Positions 29,518 through 38,919 are shown, numbered from the stretch's first letter. The stretch is DNA of 64,000 nt from Pseudomonadota bacterium (GCA_023398955.1 JAEWRL010000058.1:1-64000); one strand, 5' to 3'. Notes: generated by a model not told the origin, from the letters alone. Numbers and translations: made by a program.

Positions 29518-31458
29518 ATGGCGGCGCCATGTCTGGATGCGCGGTTTCTGTCTAGGCTTCTGTTGTTGCAGAGCATGATTGGTCAGTTCGATGATCCGGA
29601 TGCCACAATCGCGTTTGCATGTCGGGGGCTAGAGGAGCTGCCGGGTGCCGCCCGCGTCCGTCACGTCGCTAACTTGGGAGACGCTACTAACCCAACAAGC
29701 ATCTCTCGCCCGTTTCCACTGACATTATCCGGTCGCACCTATGGGCACATCCTGGTCGAGTGCAGCAACCAGGATGCGTTTGAACCCTACAATGCCTACG
29801 TGGCGAACCTGTGCTTCATGTTGACCGTGGTGCTGGATGGCCAACGCCTGCGCCGGATCGAGCTCCTCCGTCGGGAAGAGCTCGAGGTGCGCGTCATGGA
29901 GCGCACCCGCGAGCTCATGCGGCTCGTGCAGGAACTGGAGATCGCTCGACGACGTGTCGAGGAGCAGCGAGCAAAGGCCGAGCGCTACCTGGAAATGTCG
30001 GAGGCGCTGATCCTGGAGCTCGACTGTTCTGGATGTGTGGCGGTGATTAACCAACGCGGAGCAGAAATCCTCGGGTATTCAGCCCATGCCCTCCACGGCA
30101 AGAACTGGTTCGACATCGCGGTCCCCGAGGAGAAGCGCCACGAGGGCATCGAAGAGTTTCGCCAGGTCATGGCTGGGGTGCGCTCTCTGAGCAAGCGCAC
30201 CGAAGACGAGCTCTTACGAGCCGACGGCACACGACGACGAGTCACGTGGCACAATTCGCTGCGCCTCGGCGGTTCGGGAGAGCCAATCGGGGTTCTGTGC
30301 TCAGGGATCGACGTGACGGAGCGTACCCGCCTCATGGAGGCAGCGCAGCAGGCAGAGAAGATGAAGTCGCTGGCCGTGCTCGCCGGGGGCATCGCACATG
30401 ATTTCAATAACCTGCTTACGGCACTGTTCGGGCACTTGGAGCTGGCTCGCGACGCGGAAGACGCGGGGGAACTGTCACGCGCCCACATTGTCGACGCGGA
30501 GCAGGCCTTCGCGAGGACCCAAAGCCTTACCCGGCAGCTGCTCACGTTCGCGAAAGGTGGCCACCCGATTCGAAAAGTCGAGCCATTGCCGCCCCTCATT
30601 CGCTCGACGGTCGAGTTCGCCCTTTCTGGTAGTTCGATTCGCCGAGTCTACGACCTGCCACCCGATTTACACAACTGCTCGGTCGATTCCAACCAGCTGT
30701 CGCAGGTGTTCGAGAACCTGGCAATCAACGCCCTTCAGGCGATGCCCCAAGGCGGTGTGCTGCGCATCGAAGCGCAGAACGTCGAGGTCAATGGAACGGA
30801 GGTCCCCGATCTCGAGATGGGAAGCTACGTGGCCGTAGCCTTCCGCGACGACGGGCCAGGGATCCCCTCCCATATCATGCCGCGCATCTTCGATCCCTTT
30901 TTTACGACGAAACCACAAGGCACGGGGCTGGGGCTCGCATCGGCGTATTCGATTGCGCGACGTCACGGTGGCCACCTGCAAGCGCGCAGCCCCGGCAAAG
31001 GCGCCGAGTTCCGCATTTACCTTCCGGCCGTCGCCGGCACCCGGGTGTGCACCGCGTCAGTGAGCGGCGAGGCACGACGCGAACACGGTTCTGGGCGAGT
31101 CTTGGTCATGGATGACGAGCCCATGCTCCGCGAGCTGATGACCCGGCAGCTGAAACGTCTCGGGTATGAAGTAGTTGCCGCGAGCGACGGGCAGGAGGCT
31201 GTTGACCTCGTCCGGCGGGACCCACAGCTGCAGCTCGCCATCTTGGACCTGACGGTGCCGGGCGGGGTCGGAGGTGCGGAAGCCGCCAAAACGCTGCGAG
31301 CACTGCGCCCGAGCATGCTACTCGTAGCCTCCAGCGGGTACTCGGAAGACCCCATTCTGGCGTCACCGAATGACCACGGCTTCGACGAGTCCCTGCGCAA
31401 GCCCTTCCGACTCGACCACCTCGGGACCATACTCCGAACACTGCTAAGCCCAAGCTGA
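29518..31458 (+). CDS. Hybrid histidine kinase: PAS, NtrB-like HisKA, HATPase, receiver
   Basis: A 646-residue soluble kinase. The N-terminal GAF-like region (1-105) is followed by a coiled coil (about 115-160), a PAS domain (about 160-285) and a DHp helix with the phospho-acceptor in LAGGIAHDFNNLLTALFGH (His near 299). The HATPase follows, with NALQAM, DDGPGI and TGLGLASAYSIARRHGG. The C-terminal receiver has phospho-Asp in AILDLTVPGG. The DFNNLL form is shared with NtrB-type kinases that often drive sigma-54 activators. No output regulator is adjacent. It is operonic with the MEDS protein. Confidence 0.92.
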   Translation: MAAPCLDARFLSRLLLLQSMIGQFDDPDATIAFACRGLEELPGAARVRHVANLGDATNPTSISRPFPLTLSGRTYGHILVECSNQDAFEPYNAYVANLCFMLTVVLDGQRLRRIELLRREELEVRVMERTRELMRLVQELEIARRRVEEQRAKAERYLEMSEALILELDCSGCVAVINQRGAEILGYSAHALHGKNWFDIAVPEEKRHEGIEEFRQVMAGVRSLSKRTEDELLRADGTRRRVTWHNSLRLGGSGEPIGVLCSGIDVTERTRLMEAAQQAEKMKSLAVLAGGIAHDFNNLLTALFGHLELARDAEDAGELSRAHIVDAEQAFARTQSLTRQLLTFAKGGHPIRKVEPLPPLIRSTVEFALSGSSIRRVYDLPPDLHNCSVDSNQLSQVFENLAINALQAMPQGGVLRIEAQNVEVNGTEVPDLEMGSYVAVAFRDDGPGIPSHIMPRIFDPFFTTKPQGTGLGLASAYSIARRHGGHLQARSPGKGAEFRIYLPAVAGTRVCTASVSGEARREHGSGRVLVMDDEPMLRELMTRQLKRLGYEVVAASDGQEAVDLVRRDPQLQLAILDLTVPGGVGGAEAAKTLRALRPSMLLVASSGYSEDPILASPNDHGFDESLRKPFRLDHLGTILRTLLSPS

Positions 31459-31519
31459 ACGGATCCAGGCTTGGACGGAAGGCTGGGCTCGTCAGGGATT
31501 CGGTGTCGATGCGCAGCTG

Positions 31520-31900
31520 CTATCGATCCTTTTCGCCGAGGTGCCACCCGTGCCAGCCCTCGGCCTTTGGTCGTGTCGGATCCTGCTCCTGCTCGGCACC
31601 GCCAACCTCACCTGCAGTATCCAGCCATTCATTGAGCTGACGCTGTATATCCGCCGGGTCGGCCCCTCCTTCCGCCTTGAGCTCCTCATCGAGAGCCTCG
31701 AGCCGGTGAAGCAGCTCCCGCGCCACCGCGGGATTCACGGTTCCTGAACGCGGGGCATTCAGCCTCGCAACCCAAGCCCTCAGCTTGCGCGCCCGCTGCT
31801 CTGCAGGCAGGTGGCCGAGCTCCTGCGTAACCTCTTCCAAGGTCAGATCTCCCATGCTGTTCTTCGTCCTGGTTCGGTCACTTGCCGTCCGCGGAATCAT
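31520..31900 (-). CDS. Conserved-looking small helical protein, unknown function
   Basis: A 126-residue protein rich in Glu, Arg and Leu, with the core MGDLTLEEVTQELGHLPAEQ and NPAVARELLHRLEALDEELKAEG. It is predicted mostly helical and soluble. The start at 31900 overlaps the stop of the YtxH-like gene (ATGA) and has GGAG upstream; a second start at 31855 is possible. No family was recognised. Coupling to the YtxH-like gene puts it under the same sigma-54-like promoter. Confidence 0.6.
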   Translation of the reverse strand: MIPRTASDRTRTKNSMGDLTLEEVTQELGHLPAEQRARKLRAWVARLNAPRSGTVNPAVARELLHRLEALDEELKAEGGADPADIQRQLNEWLDTAGEVGGAEQEQDPTRPKAEGWHGWHLGEKDR

Positions 31901-32202
31901 TCAGCGGCCGCTCCTACGGCTCCTCCATCTACGGCGTCTACGTCCCCCGTCCATTTTCGCCAGCTGCGAGCCAAGCGCGCCCTGGATGCCCCACCAGCTT
32001 GCGGGGCCAACAGCACCCCTACTGCGGCTCCGAGGAGAACTCCCCCCGTGACGAGGCCGACAACCGGAGCCAGGGCAATGCCCTTGTGAACTCCAGCTAT
32101 CGCACCGGCAGCGCGACGTATGTTGGCGCTGCTCGCCAGCAGCGGCACCAGCCCCTTGGCCGCAAAGGTAAGATCACGAATGGCACCTGGTGTAACGATC
32201 AT
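31897..32202 (-). CDS. YtxH-like small membrane protein
   Basis: A 101-residue protein. ATG at 32202 follows AAGGAGA. A Gly/Ala-rich hydrophobic stretch (APVVGLVTGGVLLGAAVGVLLAPQAGG) ends in the LLAP-x-GG-x-R motif typical of YtxH/general-stress membrane proteins, followed by a basic segment. Such proteins are common in stress regulons, but no biochemical role is established. It is first in a two-gene operon with a sigma-54-like element about 71 bp upstream. Confidence 0.65.
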   Translation of the reverse strand: MIVTPGAIRDLTFAAKGLVPLLASSANIRRAAGAIAGVHKGIALAPVVGLVTGGVLLGAAVGVLLAPQAGGASRARLARSWRKWTGDVDAVDGGAVGAAAE

Positions 32203-32272
32203 CTTGTCTCCTTGTTTGTTGCCCAGCACGAGGCTACGTGGCCTGGCTGCGCATCGCACGAGGAGAGGAAGG

Positions 32273-32288
32273 TGCAAACGGTGGACCA
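32273..32288 (-). promoter_or_regulatory. Sigma-54 type -24/-12 promoter for YtxH-like operon
   Basis: Read on the minus strand: TGGTCC-N5-TTGCA. The invariant GG and GC are present with correct spacing, though the -24 box is imperfect. It lies 71 bp before the start at 32202 and faces away from the CBS promoter. Confidence 0.55.
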
Positions 32289-32430
32289 GACTTGAATACC
32301 CGTCAGAGCTCGCCACGACACCGACTTCCGCGGAGTGCTTCCGATCCTCAGCTCCCGGTCCGCCACGGCGTGAGGCAACACGCTACGAGACGAATGGCAG
32401 CGGAACACGCGCCAGCCGCACCAATGCGGT

Positions 32431-32446
32431 TGGCCCTCCAGTTGCA
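32431..32446 (+). promoter_or_regulatory. Sigma-54 type -24/-12 promoter for CBS-ftsH
   Basis: TGGCCC-N5-TTGCA, one mismatch to the core consensus. It lies 45 bp before the CBS gene start. Confidence 0.7.
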
Positions 32447-32491
32447 TGAAAGAATGTGGAAACAAGCTCGCCCACAGAGAGAGGTTGCGCC

Positions 32492-32920
32492 ATGGACAGC
32501 CAGGCCCTGGTCGAACAGCTCATGACTCCGAATCCCTCCACGGTGTCAGCCAATGCGACATTGAGGGACGCCGCCTTCGTCATGGAGAGTAGCGATGTGG
32601 GCGCAGTCGTGGCCCTCAATGAAGATGGAACAATCTTCGGTATCCTTACCGACCGCGACATCGTGGTGAGAGCACTCGCGGCAGGTCGAGATCCTCAATT
32701 GACGACCGTGGGCGAGGTCTGCAGCCGCGAGCTACTGGCGTTATCGCCGGATCAGACGGTGACCGATGCGGCACGGATCATGGTGGAACATTCCGTCCGC
32801 CGCCTGCCCGTGCTGAAGGGTGGCATACCGGTAGGCATCGTTTCGCTGGGCGATCTCGCGTTGGCGCGAGACCCAGACTCGGCGCTGGGTGCGATCAGCG
32901 CCGCACCCGCGAACCGGTAG
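32492..32920 (+). CDS. CBS-domain pair protein
   Basis: A 142-residue protein made only of two CBS domains: VEQLMTPNPSTVSANATLRDA...GILTDRDIVVRALAAG and VCSRELLALSPDQTVTDAARIM...GIVSLGDLAL. Stand-alone CBS pairs bind adenine nucleotides and signal energy state; in many bacteria they belong to stress regulons. The start MDSQALVEQL at 32492 follows GAGAGAGG. It precedes ftsH by 57 bp and probably shares its transcript and the sigma-54-like promoter. Confidence 0.9.
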   Translation: MDSQALVEQLMTPNPSTVSANATLRDAAFVMESSDVGAVVALNEDGTIFGILTDRDIVVRALAAGRDPQLTTVGEVCSRELLALSPDQTVTDAARIMVEHSVRRLPVLKGGIPVGIVSLGDLALARDPDSALGAISAAPANR

Positions 32921-32977
32921 GGGCAGTTCACCGAACGACCAGCGAGGCGGCTACTGAACACCAACGACGGCGATAAC

Positions 32978-34867
32978 ATGCAAGATACGACGCCCCGACG
33001 CAATCCCCAAGTCAACCGCTCGTGGATACTGCTGATGGCGGCAGTAGCCCTTGCCGTCCTGTGGTGGCAACAGGGCACGACGAGCGACAGGCATGAGCAG
33101 ATCAGCTATACCGAGTTTCATCGGCTCGTTGATGAAGGCGAAGTTGCCGAGGTGCGGCTGCGGGGACAGGAAGTCTCGGGTGAGCTCCGGCGAGAGCTGG
33201 AGGTCGGTGGCACGAAGGTAGTACGTTTCGTCACGAATTTGCCCGCGCAAGAAGACCCAGAACTGATGCCTTTGCTGCGAGAGAAGGGTGTTGATATCGA
33301 TGTCGACAGCACCGAACCCTCGCCGCTCCTGCAGGCGATTGGCTGGATCTTCCCGTGGTTGCTGCTCATCGGCGTATGGTTATGGATCTCGCGGCGCTCC
33401 CAGCGGATGCTGGGGGGAGGCGCCATGGGCAACATGCTCAAGACGCGCCGAACGAAGGTCGAGAAGCAGGATCATGTTCAGGTTCGGTTCGACGATGTCG
33501 CCGGATTGGAATCTGCCAAGCGCGACTTGTCGGAAATCGTCGACTTTCTGAAACGACCAGAGAGCTTCCGTGAGATCGGCGCGAAGATTCCTCGTGGCGT
33601 GCTGCTTGTGGGACCACCGGGAACGGGAAAGACCCTGCTGGCCCGCGCGGTCGCTGGCGAAGCGGGGGTTCCGTTCTTCTCGATCAGCGGCTCGGAGTTC
33701 ATCGAGCTCTTCGTGGGCATGGGGGCCTCTCGGGTCCGGAGCCTTTTCGACGAGGCGAAGAAGGCGGCGCCCGCCATCATCTTCATCGACGAGATTGACG
33801 CGGTCGGCCGAGCCCGTGGCGCTGGACTCGGAGGAGGACACGATGAGCGGGAGCAAACGCTCAACCAGATGCTTTCGGAGATGGATGGTTTTTCGCGCAA
33901 CGAGCTGACCATCGTGCTGGCGGCCACGAACCGCCCCGACGTCCTCGATCCAGCGCTGCTCCGCCCGGGCAGGTTCGATCGCCGAGTCGTCATCGACCGA
34001 CCGAGCGTGGCCGCGCGTGAGGCCATTTTAGGTGTACATTGTAGAGGCAAGCCCCTGGCTGCAGACGTCGATCTCGCGAGCGTTGCGCGGAGCACGCCCG
34101 GGTTCTCTGGAGCGGATTTGGCGAATCTCACCAACGAGGCGGCTCTGCACGCCGTCCGACGCGGCCAAAAGACCGTCGAGTCGATGGATTTCACCGCGGC
34201 TTTCGACAAGATAGTCCTTGGCGATCCCCGGGAAGCCAAGCTGGCGCCGCTGGAGAAGTACCGGGTCGCGATCCATGAATCTGGGCATGCGGTCGTTGCC
34301 CATTTTTCTCCTCACTCGGAGCCGCTGCATCGTGTTTCCATCATCCCTCGTGGAATGGCCCTTGGCGCGACCCAGCAACAGCCCATCGCGGACCGGCATA
34401 TCATCACGCAGCCCGAGCTCGAGGCCCAGCTGCGAGTCCTGATGGGAGGGTATGCGGCCGAGCGCGAGGTCTTGGGTGAGGTGTCCTCGGGTGCCGAGAA
34501 CGACCTGAAACGCGGCTCGGACACGGCATTCCGAATGATGGCGCACTATGGAATGAGCGAGAAGCTGGGCCCCGTCTTTCACGAGCATAGGAAGGAACAC
34601 CCTTTCCTTGGCCAGGCCCTGGGATCGGGCGGGGGCAGCAGTGATGCGACGATTCGAGCAATCGAAGAGGAAACGCGCGAGACGCTATTGCGAGCCGCCG
34701 CTGAGGCGGGCGAGCTCATCCGCACCCACAGGGCGCGCTTTGACCGCCTGGTCCAGAGTCTGCTCGAGAAAGAAAGCGTCGAGCAAGCCGAACTCGTGGA
34801 ACTCCTGGGAGAGCCCGAGACTGCCCCGGACGCCGTCGTCCCAGCGCACCTGCATTCTCTCAACTGA
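32978..34867 (+). CDS. ftsH: ATP-dependent zinc metalloprotease FtsH
   Basis: A 629-residue membrane protease that degrades misfolded membrane proteins and some regulators. N-terminal helix [16 protein letters not shown], periplasmic domain, then a second helix [15 protein letters not shown]. The AAA module has Walker A GPPGTGKT, Walker B IIFIDEID and second-region-of-homology arginines in LRPGRFDRR. The zinc site is HESGH with a later acidic ligand. It is placed with a CBS protein, so this may be a stress-specific second copy rather than the housekeeping FtsH; that is inference. Confidence 0.95.
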   Translation: MQDTTPRRNPQVNRSWILLMAAVALAVLWWQQGTTSDRHEQISYTEFHRLVDEGEVAEVRLRGQEVSGELRRELEVGGTKVVRFVTNLPAQEDPELMPLLREKGVDIDVDSTEPSPLLQAIGWIFPWLLLIGVWLWISRRSQRMLGGGAMGNMLKTRRTKVEKQDHVQVRFDDVAGLESAKRDLSEIVDFLKRPESFREIGAKIPRGVLLVGPPGTGKTLLARAVAGEAGVPFFSISGSEFIELFVGMGASRVRSLFDEAKKAAPAIIFIDEIDAVGRARGAGLGGGHDEREQTLNQMLSEMDGFSRNELTIVLAATNRPDVLDPALLRPGRFDRRVVIDRPSVAAREAILGVHCRGKPLAADVDLASVARSTPGFSGADLANLTNEAALHAVRRGQKTVESMDFTAAFDKIVLGDPREAKLAPLEKYRVAIHESGHAVVAHFSPHSEPLHRVSIIPRGMALGATQQQPIADRHIITQPELEAQLRVLMGGYAAEREVLGEVSSGAENDLKRGSDTAFRMMAHYGMSEKLGPVFHEHRKEHPFLGQALGSGGGSSDATIRAIEEETRETLLRAAAEAGELIRTHRARFDRLVQSLLEKESVEQAELVELLGEPETAPDAVVPAHLHSLN

Positions 34868-34927
34868 TTTTCGATCCCCTCCGAGAGTCAGTCTCGGTTA
34901 CCGTCGCCTTTGAGAGGGCGCGTGGAG

Positions 34928-34943
34928 CGGAACACTCTTTGCA
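34928..34943 (+). promoter_or_regulatory. Sigma-54 type -24/-12 promoter for aldehyde dehydrogenase
   Basis: CGGAAC-N5-TTGCA; the GG and GC are correctly placed and the -12 box is perfect. It lies about 84 bp before the start at 35028. Confidence 0.55.
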
Positions 34944-35027
34944 AATCCCGCTGCACTGACGATACCCTGCAGTCACGCCCCGGCGATGTTCTGGGGCGAG
35001 CAGCGACCCCGAATACCGAGAGATCAC

Positions 35028-36389
35028 ATGCTCAGCGTCAATCCAGCAACGGGCGCCGTCATCGGCGAGTTCGAACCTATGTCCTATGCCGCCGCCGAAG
35101 AGGTGGCGCGACGCACGGCTACCGCAGCCGGACGATGGAGGCAGGAGGACCTCTCCCGCCGAGCGCGGGCCTTAACGCGACTGGAAGAGCTCCTCACGTC
35201 CGAAGCAGGCGCCCTGGCGCGCATCATGGCACAAGAGATGGGTAAGCCAATCCGGGACGGGGTCAAAGAGATCGAGAAGTGCGCGACCGCGTGTCGCTAT
35301 TACGCGCTCAACGCCGCCGCGTTTCTCCAGCAAGACGTCGTCGCAACCGACGCCACGCGAAGCTATGTCGCCTTCCAGCCCCTGGGGGTAGTACTCGCGA
35401 TCATGCCCTGGAACTTCCCCTTCTGGCAGTTCTTTCGCTGCGCAGCCCCGGCGCTAATGGCAGGCAACGGCGTCCTTCTGAAACATGCCTCGAATGTCTC
35501 TGGATGTGCGCTAGCGATCGAGCGCCTCTTTTCGGACGCTGGTTGCCCAGAAGACCTGGTGCGTGTCCTGCTCGTCCAGAGTAAGACCGCGCTGGATCTG
35601 ATCGATTCAGAGCACGTCGACGCCGTGACGCTCACAGGAAGCGTCGAGGCGGGCCGCGCCGTCGCCGCCCGCGCGGGGAACGCCCTGAAGAAGACGGTCC
35701 TCGAGCTCGGCGGCTCGGATCCGTACGTAGTGCTCTCGGATGCCGACCTGACGCTCGCGGCGGACACCTGCGTCATGAGCCGCCTCATCAACGGCGGGCA
35801 GAGTTGCATTGCGGCCAAACGGTTCATCGTCGTCCGCGATCATCGAGAGCGCTTCGAACACGACGTCGTGGCGAGGATGGAGGCAGTGGTTCCGGGCGAT
35901 CCTTCGAGCGCAGACACCCGTATGGGCCCTCTTGCCCGCCAAGACCTCCGGGACGAGCTGCACGGTCAAGTCAGAGCAAGCATCGAGAAGGGCGCAACGC
36001 TTCTCCTCGGCGGCGAGGTCCCCCCGGCCGCGGGCGCCTGGTATCCTCCCACCGTGCTGACCGACGTGGTGGCGGGAATGCCAGCATTCGACGAAGAGCT
36101 ATTTGGTCCCGTGGCTGCGATCACGATAGCCGAGGACGACGATGAGGCCATCGCGTTCGCGAACGCAACATCGTTCGGGCTTGGCGCTGCGGTCTTCTGC
36201 GGCGACAGTGAGCGCGGCGAGAGGATCGCGCGTGACCAGCTCCACGCCGGCTGCGCCTTCGTCAACACGCATGTACGGTCGGACGCGCGCCTCCCCTTTG
36301 GTGGTATCCGCTCTTCGGGTTACGGGAGGGAGCTCGGAAGCTACGGCCTCCGGGAGTTCGTCAACGTGAAGACGGTCTACGTGCGCTGA
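35028..36389 (+). CDS. NAD(P)-dependent aldehyde dehydrogenase, succinate-semialdehyde type
   Basis: A protein of about 453 residues that oxidises an aldehyde to the acid; the closest type is YneI/Sad-like succinate-semialdehyde dehydrogenase. It has a substrate/cofactor entry [14 protein letters not shown], the catalytic glutamate in [12 protein letters not shown] and the catalytic cysteine in [11 protein letters not shown]. It ends with [27 protein letters not shown]. The start MLSVNPATG at 35028 matches the family. A 2-Cys or long-chain enzyme is less likely. A sigma-54-like promoter precedes it. Confidence 0.9.
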   Translation: MLSVNPATGAVIGEFEPMSYAAAEEVARRTATAAGRWRQEDLSRRARALTRLEELLTSEAGALARIMAQEMGKPIRDGVKEIEKCATACRYYALNAAAFLQQDVVATDATRSYVAFQPLGVVLAIMPWNFPFWQFFRCAAPALMAGNGVLLKHASNVSGCALAIERLFSDAGCPEDLVRVLLVQSKTALDLIDSEHVDAVTLTGSVEAGRAVAARAGNALKKTVLELGGSDPYVVLSDADLTLAADTCVMSRLINGGQSCIAAKRFIVVRDHRERFEHDVVARMEAVVPGDPSSADTRMGPLARQDLRDELHGQVRASIEKGATLLLGGEVPPAAGAWYPPTVLTDVVAGMPAFDEELFGPVAAITIAEDDDEAIAFANATSFGLGAAVFCGDSERGERIARDQLHAGCAFVNTHVRSDARLPFGGIRSSGYGRELGSYGLREFVNVKTVYVR

Positions 36390-36397
36390 ACGGGCGA

Positions 36398-36428
36398 GCG
36401 CAATTGTCGAGCACGTCGACGATTGCGC
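36398..36428. terminator. 13-bp hairpin between convergent genes
   Basis: GCGCAATTGTCGA pairs with TCGACGATTGCGC (one G-T wobble) around a 5-nt loop. It begins 9 bp after the aldehyde dehydrogenase stop and faces the end of a convergent small gene. Confidence 0.65.
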
Positions 36429-36488
36429 GAGCATCCCCCAGCGACGGGACGGATTCGGCACCCGCCGCATGGACCGCGACGTGAGGCG

Positions 36489-36728
36489 TTACTGCGTGGG
36501 GTCCGTAGCCGCGGCGCCAATCTCGTCAGCATGCGCCGACTCCGGGGTCGTCGTATAGCTGAGGTAGGTGAGCAGAGCCATGACGAGCGTCCCCGTGACG
36601 ACGACAGCGATGAACCCGCCTCGCCGCAGCGTTCTATCCTTCTCGATTTTTCGCAGCGCCTCTCCGATCTCCGGATCCTGACTGTTGTTGCTCTGGGGGT
36701 TCTGAATAGGAGTGTTCTGAGCGGGCAT
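36489..36728 (-). CDS. Small single-pass membrane protein
   Basis: A 79-residue protein: a polar N-terminus (MPAQNTPIQNPQSNN), a charged EIGEALRKIEKDRTLRRGG, then one transmembrane helix (FIAVVVTGTLVMALLTYLSY) and a short acidic tail. No family was recognised. The start is chosen for the AAAGGA upstream and because the -24/-12 element at 36764-36779 must lie outside the gene. Divergent from the encapsulin operon; possibly a stress-induced membrane protein. Confidence 0.6.
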   Translation of the reverse strand: MPAQNTPIQNPQSNNSQDPEIGEALRKIEKDRTLRRGGFIAVVVTGTLVMALLTYLSYTTTPESAHADEIGAAATDPTQ

Positions 36729-36763
36729 GATGGTGTGATCCTTTTCTTTCTCTTCTCCAAGGA

Positions 36764-36779
36764 TGCAGCCTTTGTGCCG
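36764..36779 (-). promoter_or_regulatory. Sigma-54 type -24/-12 promoter for small membrane protein
   Basis: On the minus strand: CGGCAC-N5-CTGCA, one mismatch in each box. It lies 36 bp before the start at 36728. Confidence 0.65.
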
Positions 36780-36913
36780 CGCGATGTCGCGGTGACGAGC
36801 ACAATGGGAAAGGTTGACTGGGCGAACTGGGCTCACCGTGTCGATGCGCCTCACCTGAGGCACGACGGCACAGTGGTTCGGCGAGGCTGCTGGGTTGCCG
36901 CATTGCTTCCCAA

Positions 36914-36929
36914 TGGCACGGCATGTGCA
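36914..36929 (+). promoter_or_regulatory. Sigma-54 type -24/-12 promoter for encapsulated ferritin operon
   Basis: TGGCAC-N5-GTGCA: perfect -24 box, one mismatch at -12. It lies 67 bp before the ferritin start. Confidence 0.75.
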
Positions 36930-36996
36930 CGGATGCGCAGCGTGTTCGGCAGGGTAGCCGCAGCTGTCCCTGATCTTTGACCGGAGAACGCCTTCG

Positions 36997-37359
36997 ATGA
37001 GTGACTACCACGAGCCCGAGAACGAGCTCAGCCCCTTCGCCCGAGACTACCATCGTGCACTGACCAGCCTGAAGGAGGAGATAGAAGCGGTCGACTGGTA
37101 TCACCAGCGTGTCGAGACCAGCAACGACGCATCACTAGGAGCGATACTCGCACACAATCGTGACGAGGAGATTGAGCACGCTTGCATGACGCTCGAGTGG
37201 CTGCGGCGCCATGTACCGCAGTGGCAAACCATGCTCCAGACCTACCTCTTCACGTCCGAACCCATCACGGAGCTCGAGGAAGCGGAAGGGGACGCGACCA
37301 AGAACGCCAGCGTCTACTCGCTCAGGATTGGGAGCCTCAAACAAGAAGGAAACCTATGA
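36997..37359 (+). CDS. Encapsulated ferritin-like protein (EncFtn) with cargo-loading peptide
   Basis: A 120-residue helical ferroxidase subunit. It has the EncFtn pattern: HRALTSLKEEIEAVDWYHQR gives the first metal glutamate and the Trp-Tyr pair, and HNRDEEIEHACMTLEWLRR gives the E-x2-H ligands. Two subunits form one iron site and decamers form inside an encapsulin shell. The C-terminus after a loose linker reads YSLRIGSLKQEG, the expected shell-targeting peptide. The stop overlaps the encapsulin start (ATGA), confirming the cargo-shell pair. It oxidises Fe(II) for storage in the nanocompartment. Confidence 0.95.
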   Translation: MSDYHEPENELSPFARDYHRALTSLKEEIEAVDWYHQRVETSNDASLGAILAHNRDEEIEHACMTLEWLRRHVPQWQTMLQTYLFTSEPITELEEAEGDATKNASVYSLRIGSLKQEGNL

Positions 37360-38150
37360 ACTTCCTAAAGCGTGAGCTCGCCCCACTCACCAGTGCCGCT
37401 TGGGATGAACTCGGGAAGGAGGCCGAGCGGGTCCTGAAGGGAAACCTCTCCGCGCGCAGGGTGGTCGACGTCGACGGCCCCAAAGGCTTCGACTATTCTG
37501 CCGTCAACCTGGGGAGGCTCTCAGAGGAGCACGAGGCGACGAGCGACGGCGTCCGCTTTGGCATCCGAAAGGTGCTGCCCTTGGTTGAGCTCCGAGTGCC
37601 CTTCGAGGTCAGTATTGGTGAGCTGGACAATATGGCCCGTGGAGCGGACGATGTTGATACAGAGCCGGTCATCGAAGCCGCACTCAAGCTCGCCCGCTTC
37701 GAGGACCACGCCATCTACCAGGGCTTCGAACCCGGCGGAATCCAGGGTGTTCTTGCCGGCTGCGCACACGATTCGCTGGCTTTGGGGGGCGACGCTGCCC
37801 AGTTTCCAGGGGCCATCGCAAAGGCGATGTCGATCCTGTCCGATGCTGGGGTCAACGGGCCCTACGCGCTGATCCTCGGCCCGGAACCCCATCGCCTACT
37901 CGCCGGTGATGTCTCCACCTATCCGCCGCGCCAGCGCATCGCGAAGATGCTCGAAGGCCCAGTGTTACGGAGCTCCGTCCTCGAGGGCGGACTCTTGCTG
38001 TCATTGCGGGGCGAAGACTACCAGCTCACCATCGGCGAGGATGTCGCTATTGGCTATAGCGCACACAATAGCGAACGAGTGTCGCTCTACCTTACGGAGA
38101 CTTTTACGTTCCGGATGCTGTCGCCCGAGGCCGCGGTTCGCCTTTGTTGA
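37356..38150 (+). CDS. Encapsulin shell protein (family 1, HK97 fold)
   Basis: 264 residues, the normal size for family 1 encapsulins. Typical segments are MNFLKRELAPLTSAAWDELGKEA at the N-terminus, RRVVDVDGPKGFDYSAVNLGR, the E-loop, and later GPYALILGPEPHRLL and YLTETFTFRMLSPEAAV. The subunit self-assembles into a closed protein shell that takes up the EncFtn cargo. ATG at 37356 has AAGAAGGAA upstream and overlaps the cargo stop. It probably protects the cell from iron and peroxide stress. Confidence 0.97.
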   Translation: MNFLKRELAPLTSAAWDELGKEAERVLKGNLSARRVVDVDGPKGFDYSAVNLGRLSEEHEATSDGVRFGIRKVLPLVELRVPFEVSIGELDNMARGADDVDTEPVIEAALKLARFEDHAIYQGFEPGGIQGVLAGCAHDSLALGGDAAQFPGAIAKAMSILSDAGVNGPYALILGPEPHRLLAGDVSTYPPRQRIAKMLEGPVLRSSVLEGGLLLSLRGEDYQLTIGEDVAIGYSAHNSERVSLYLTETFTFRMLSPEAAVRLC

Positions 38151-38224
38151 GAGCCACCGCTGACTGACGCACAGCCCGGATACGGTCGGGTCGACTCGCC
38201 AAGTGCATTCGAGTGGCGAGACGC

Positions 38225-38250
38225 AGCGCGAGCCCCTCGGGGCCCGCGCT
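38225..38250. terminator. Hairpin between encapsulin and DUF4398 gene
   Basis: AGCGCG-A-GCCC pairs with GGGC-C-CGCGCT around CTCG: about ten pairs with one mismatch, 74 bp after the encapsulin stop. It could end both convergent transcripts. Confidence 0.6.
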
Positions 38251-38272
38251 GTGCGGCCATGATACGAGACGG

Positions 38273-38662
38273 TTACGAATTTCCTGGTGGAGGGCCGCTC
38301 GCCGCCTGCCGCTGCTGCAGTTCGCGGATGCGCTCCTGCGCTGCTTCGGCATCGGTACGCGCGCGATCAGCCTTGGCCAGAGCGAGCGCCAGCTCCGCGT
38401 CGGCTTGCGCGCGCCTCAGGACAAGAAAGGCCTTGTCGTTCTCGCCCGCTGCGATGAGCTTCTCGGCCTGCCCGATTTGCTTGCGTGCGAATTGCAAGTG
38501 GAGGGCACCGTCCGGTACGGACTGGGCCCCCATTTCGTCTGCCGCCCGAATGGCACCTTGTGTTTCGGCGCTTTGGGCGTGGGGTACGCTGCTCCCACCG
38601 CATGCCGCCATGAGCGGAGCGGCAATGACTCCAGCAATTGAGATAATCGTAGCTTTATACAT
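38273..38662 (-). CDS. DUF4398-type helical lipoprotein
   Basis: A 129-residue protein. The signal peptide ends in a lipobox (IAAPLMAAC). The mature part is SVPDGALHLQFARKQIGQAEKLIAAGENDKAFLVLRRAQADAELALALAKADRARTDAEAA-type helix, as in DUF4398 proteins that often sit beside OmpA-type envelope proteins. An OmpA gene lies 1.8 kb away. A TGGCAC-N5 box is present at 38700-38715 (minus strand), but its -12 part lacks the GC, so control by sigma-54 is unproven. Confidence 0.8.
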   Translation of the reverse strand: MYKATIISIAGVIAAPLMAACGGSSVPHAQSAETQGAIRAADEMGAQSVPDGALHLQFARKQIGQAEKLIAAGENDKAFLVLRRAQADAELALALAKADRARTDAEAAQERIRELQQRQAASGPPPGNS

Positions 38663-38919
38663 CCTAAATACCTCGCCTGATAGTGCTTGTCATGCGCTCT
38701 TCATGAAGCGTGCCAGGTCCATGTCCACACCCCCCGACAGCTGCGGACGCCCCGTTGGGCGAAGAACGCCAGCGCGCCAGCGTGTCGGCATGCCACAGGC
38801 TGAGCCACTCTGCCTCGGGGGCGTTGCGCGAGGGAACAGCGCGGGCCGACACGGAAAGAGTTCCTGCACGCCGTTGCGGAGATCTCCGAGAAGTTCCATG
38901 AAACCCGGTGAACCCGCCA

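Noticed and set aside
36377..36802. Minus-strand 141-codon frame over the aldehyde dehydrogenase end
   Set aside because: Arg/Ser-rich and out of frame with the better small membrane protein gene that has a transmembrane helix and promoter.
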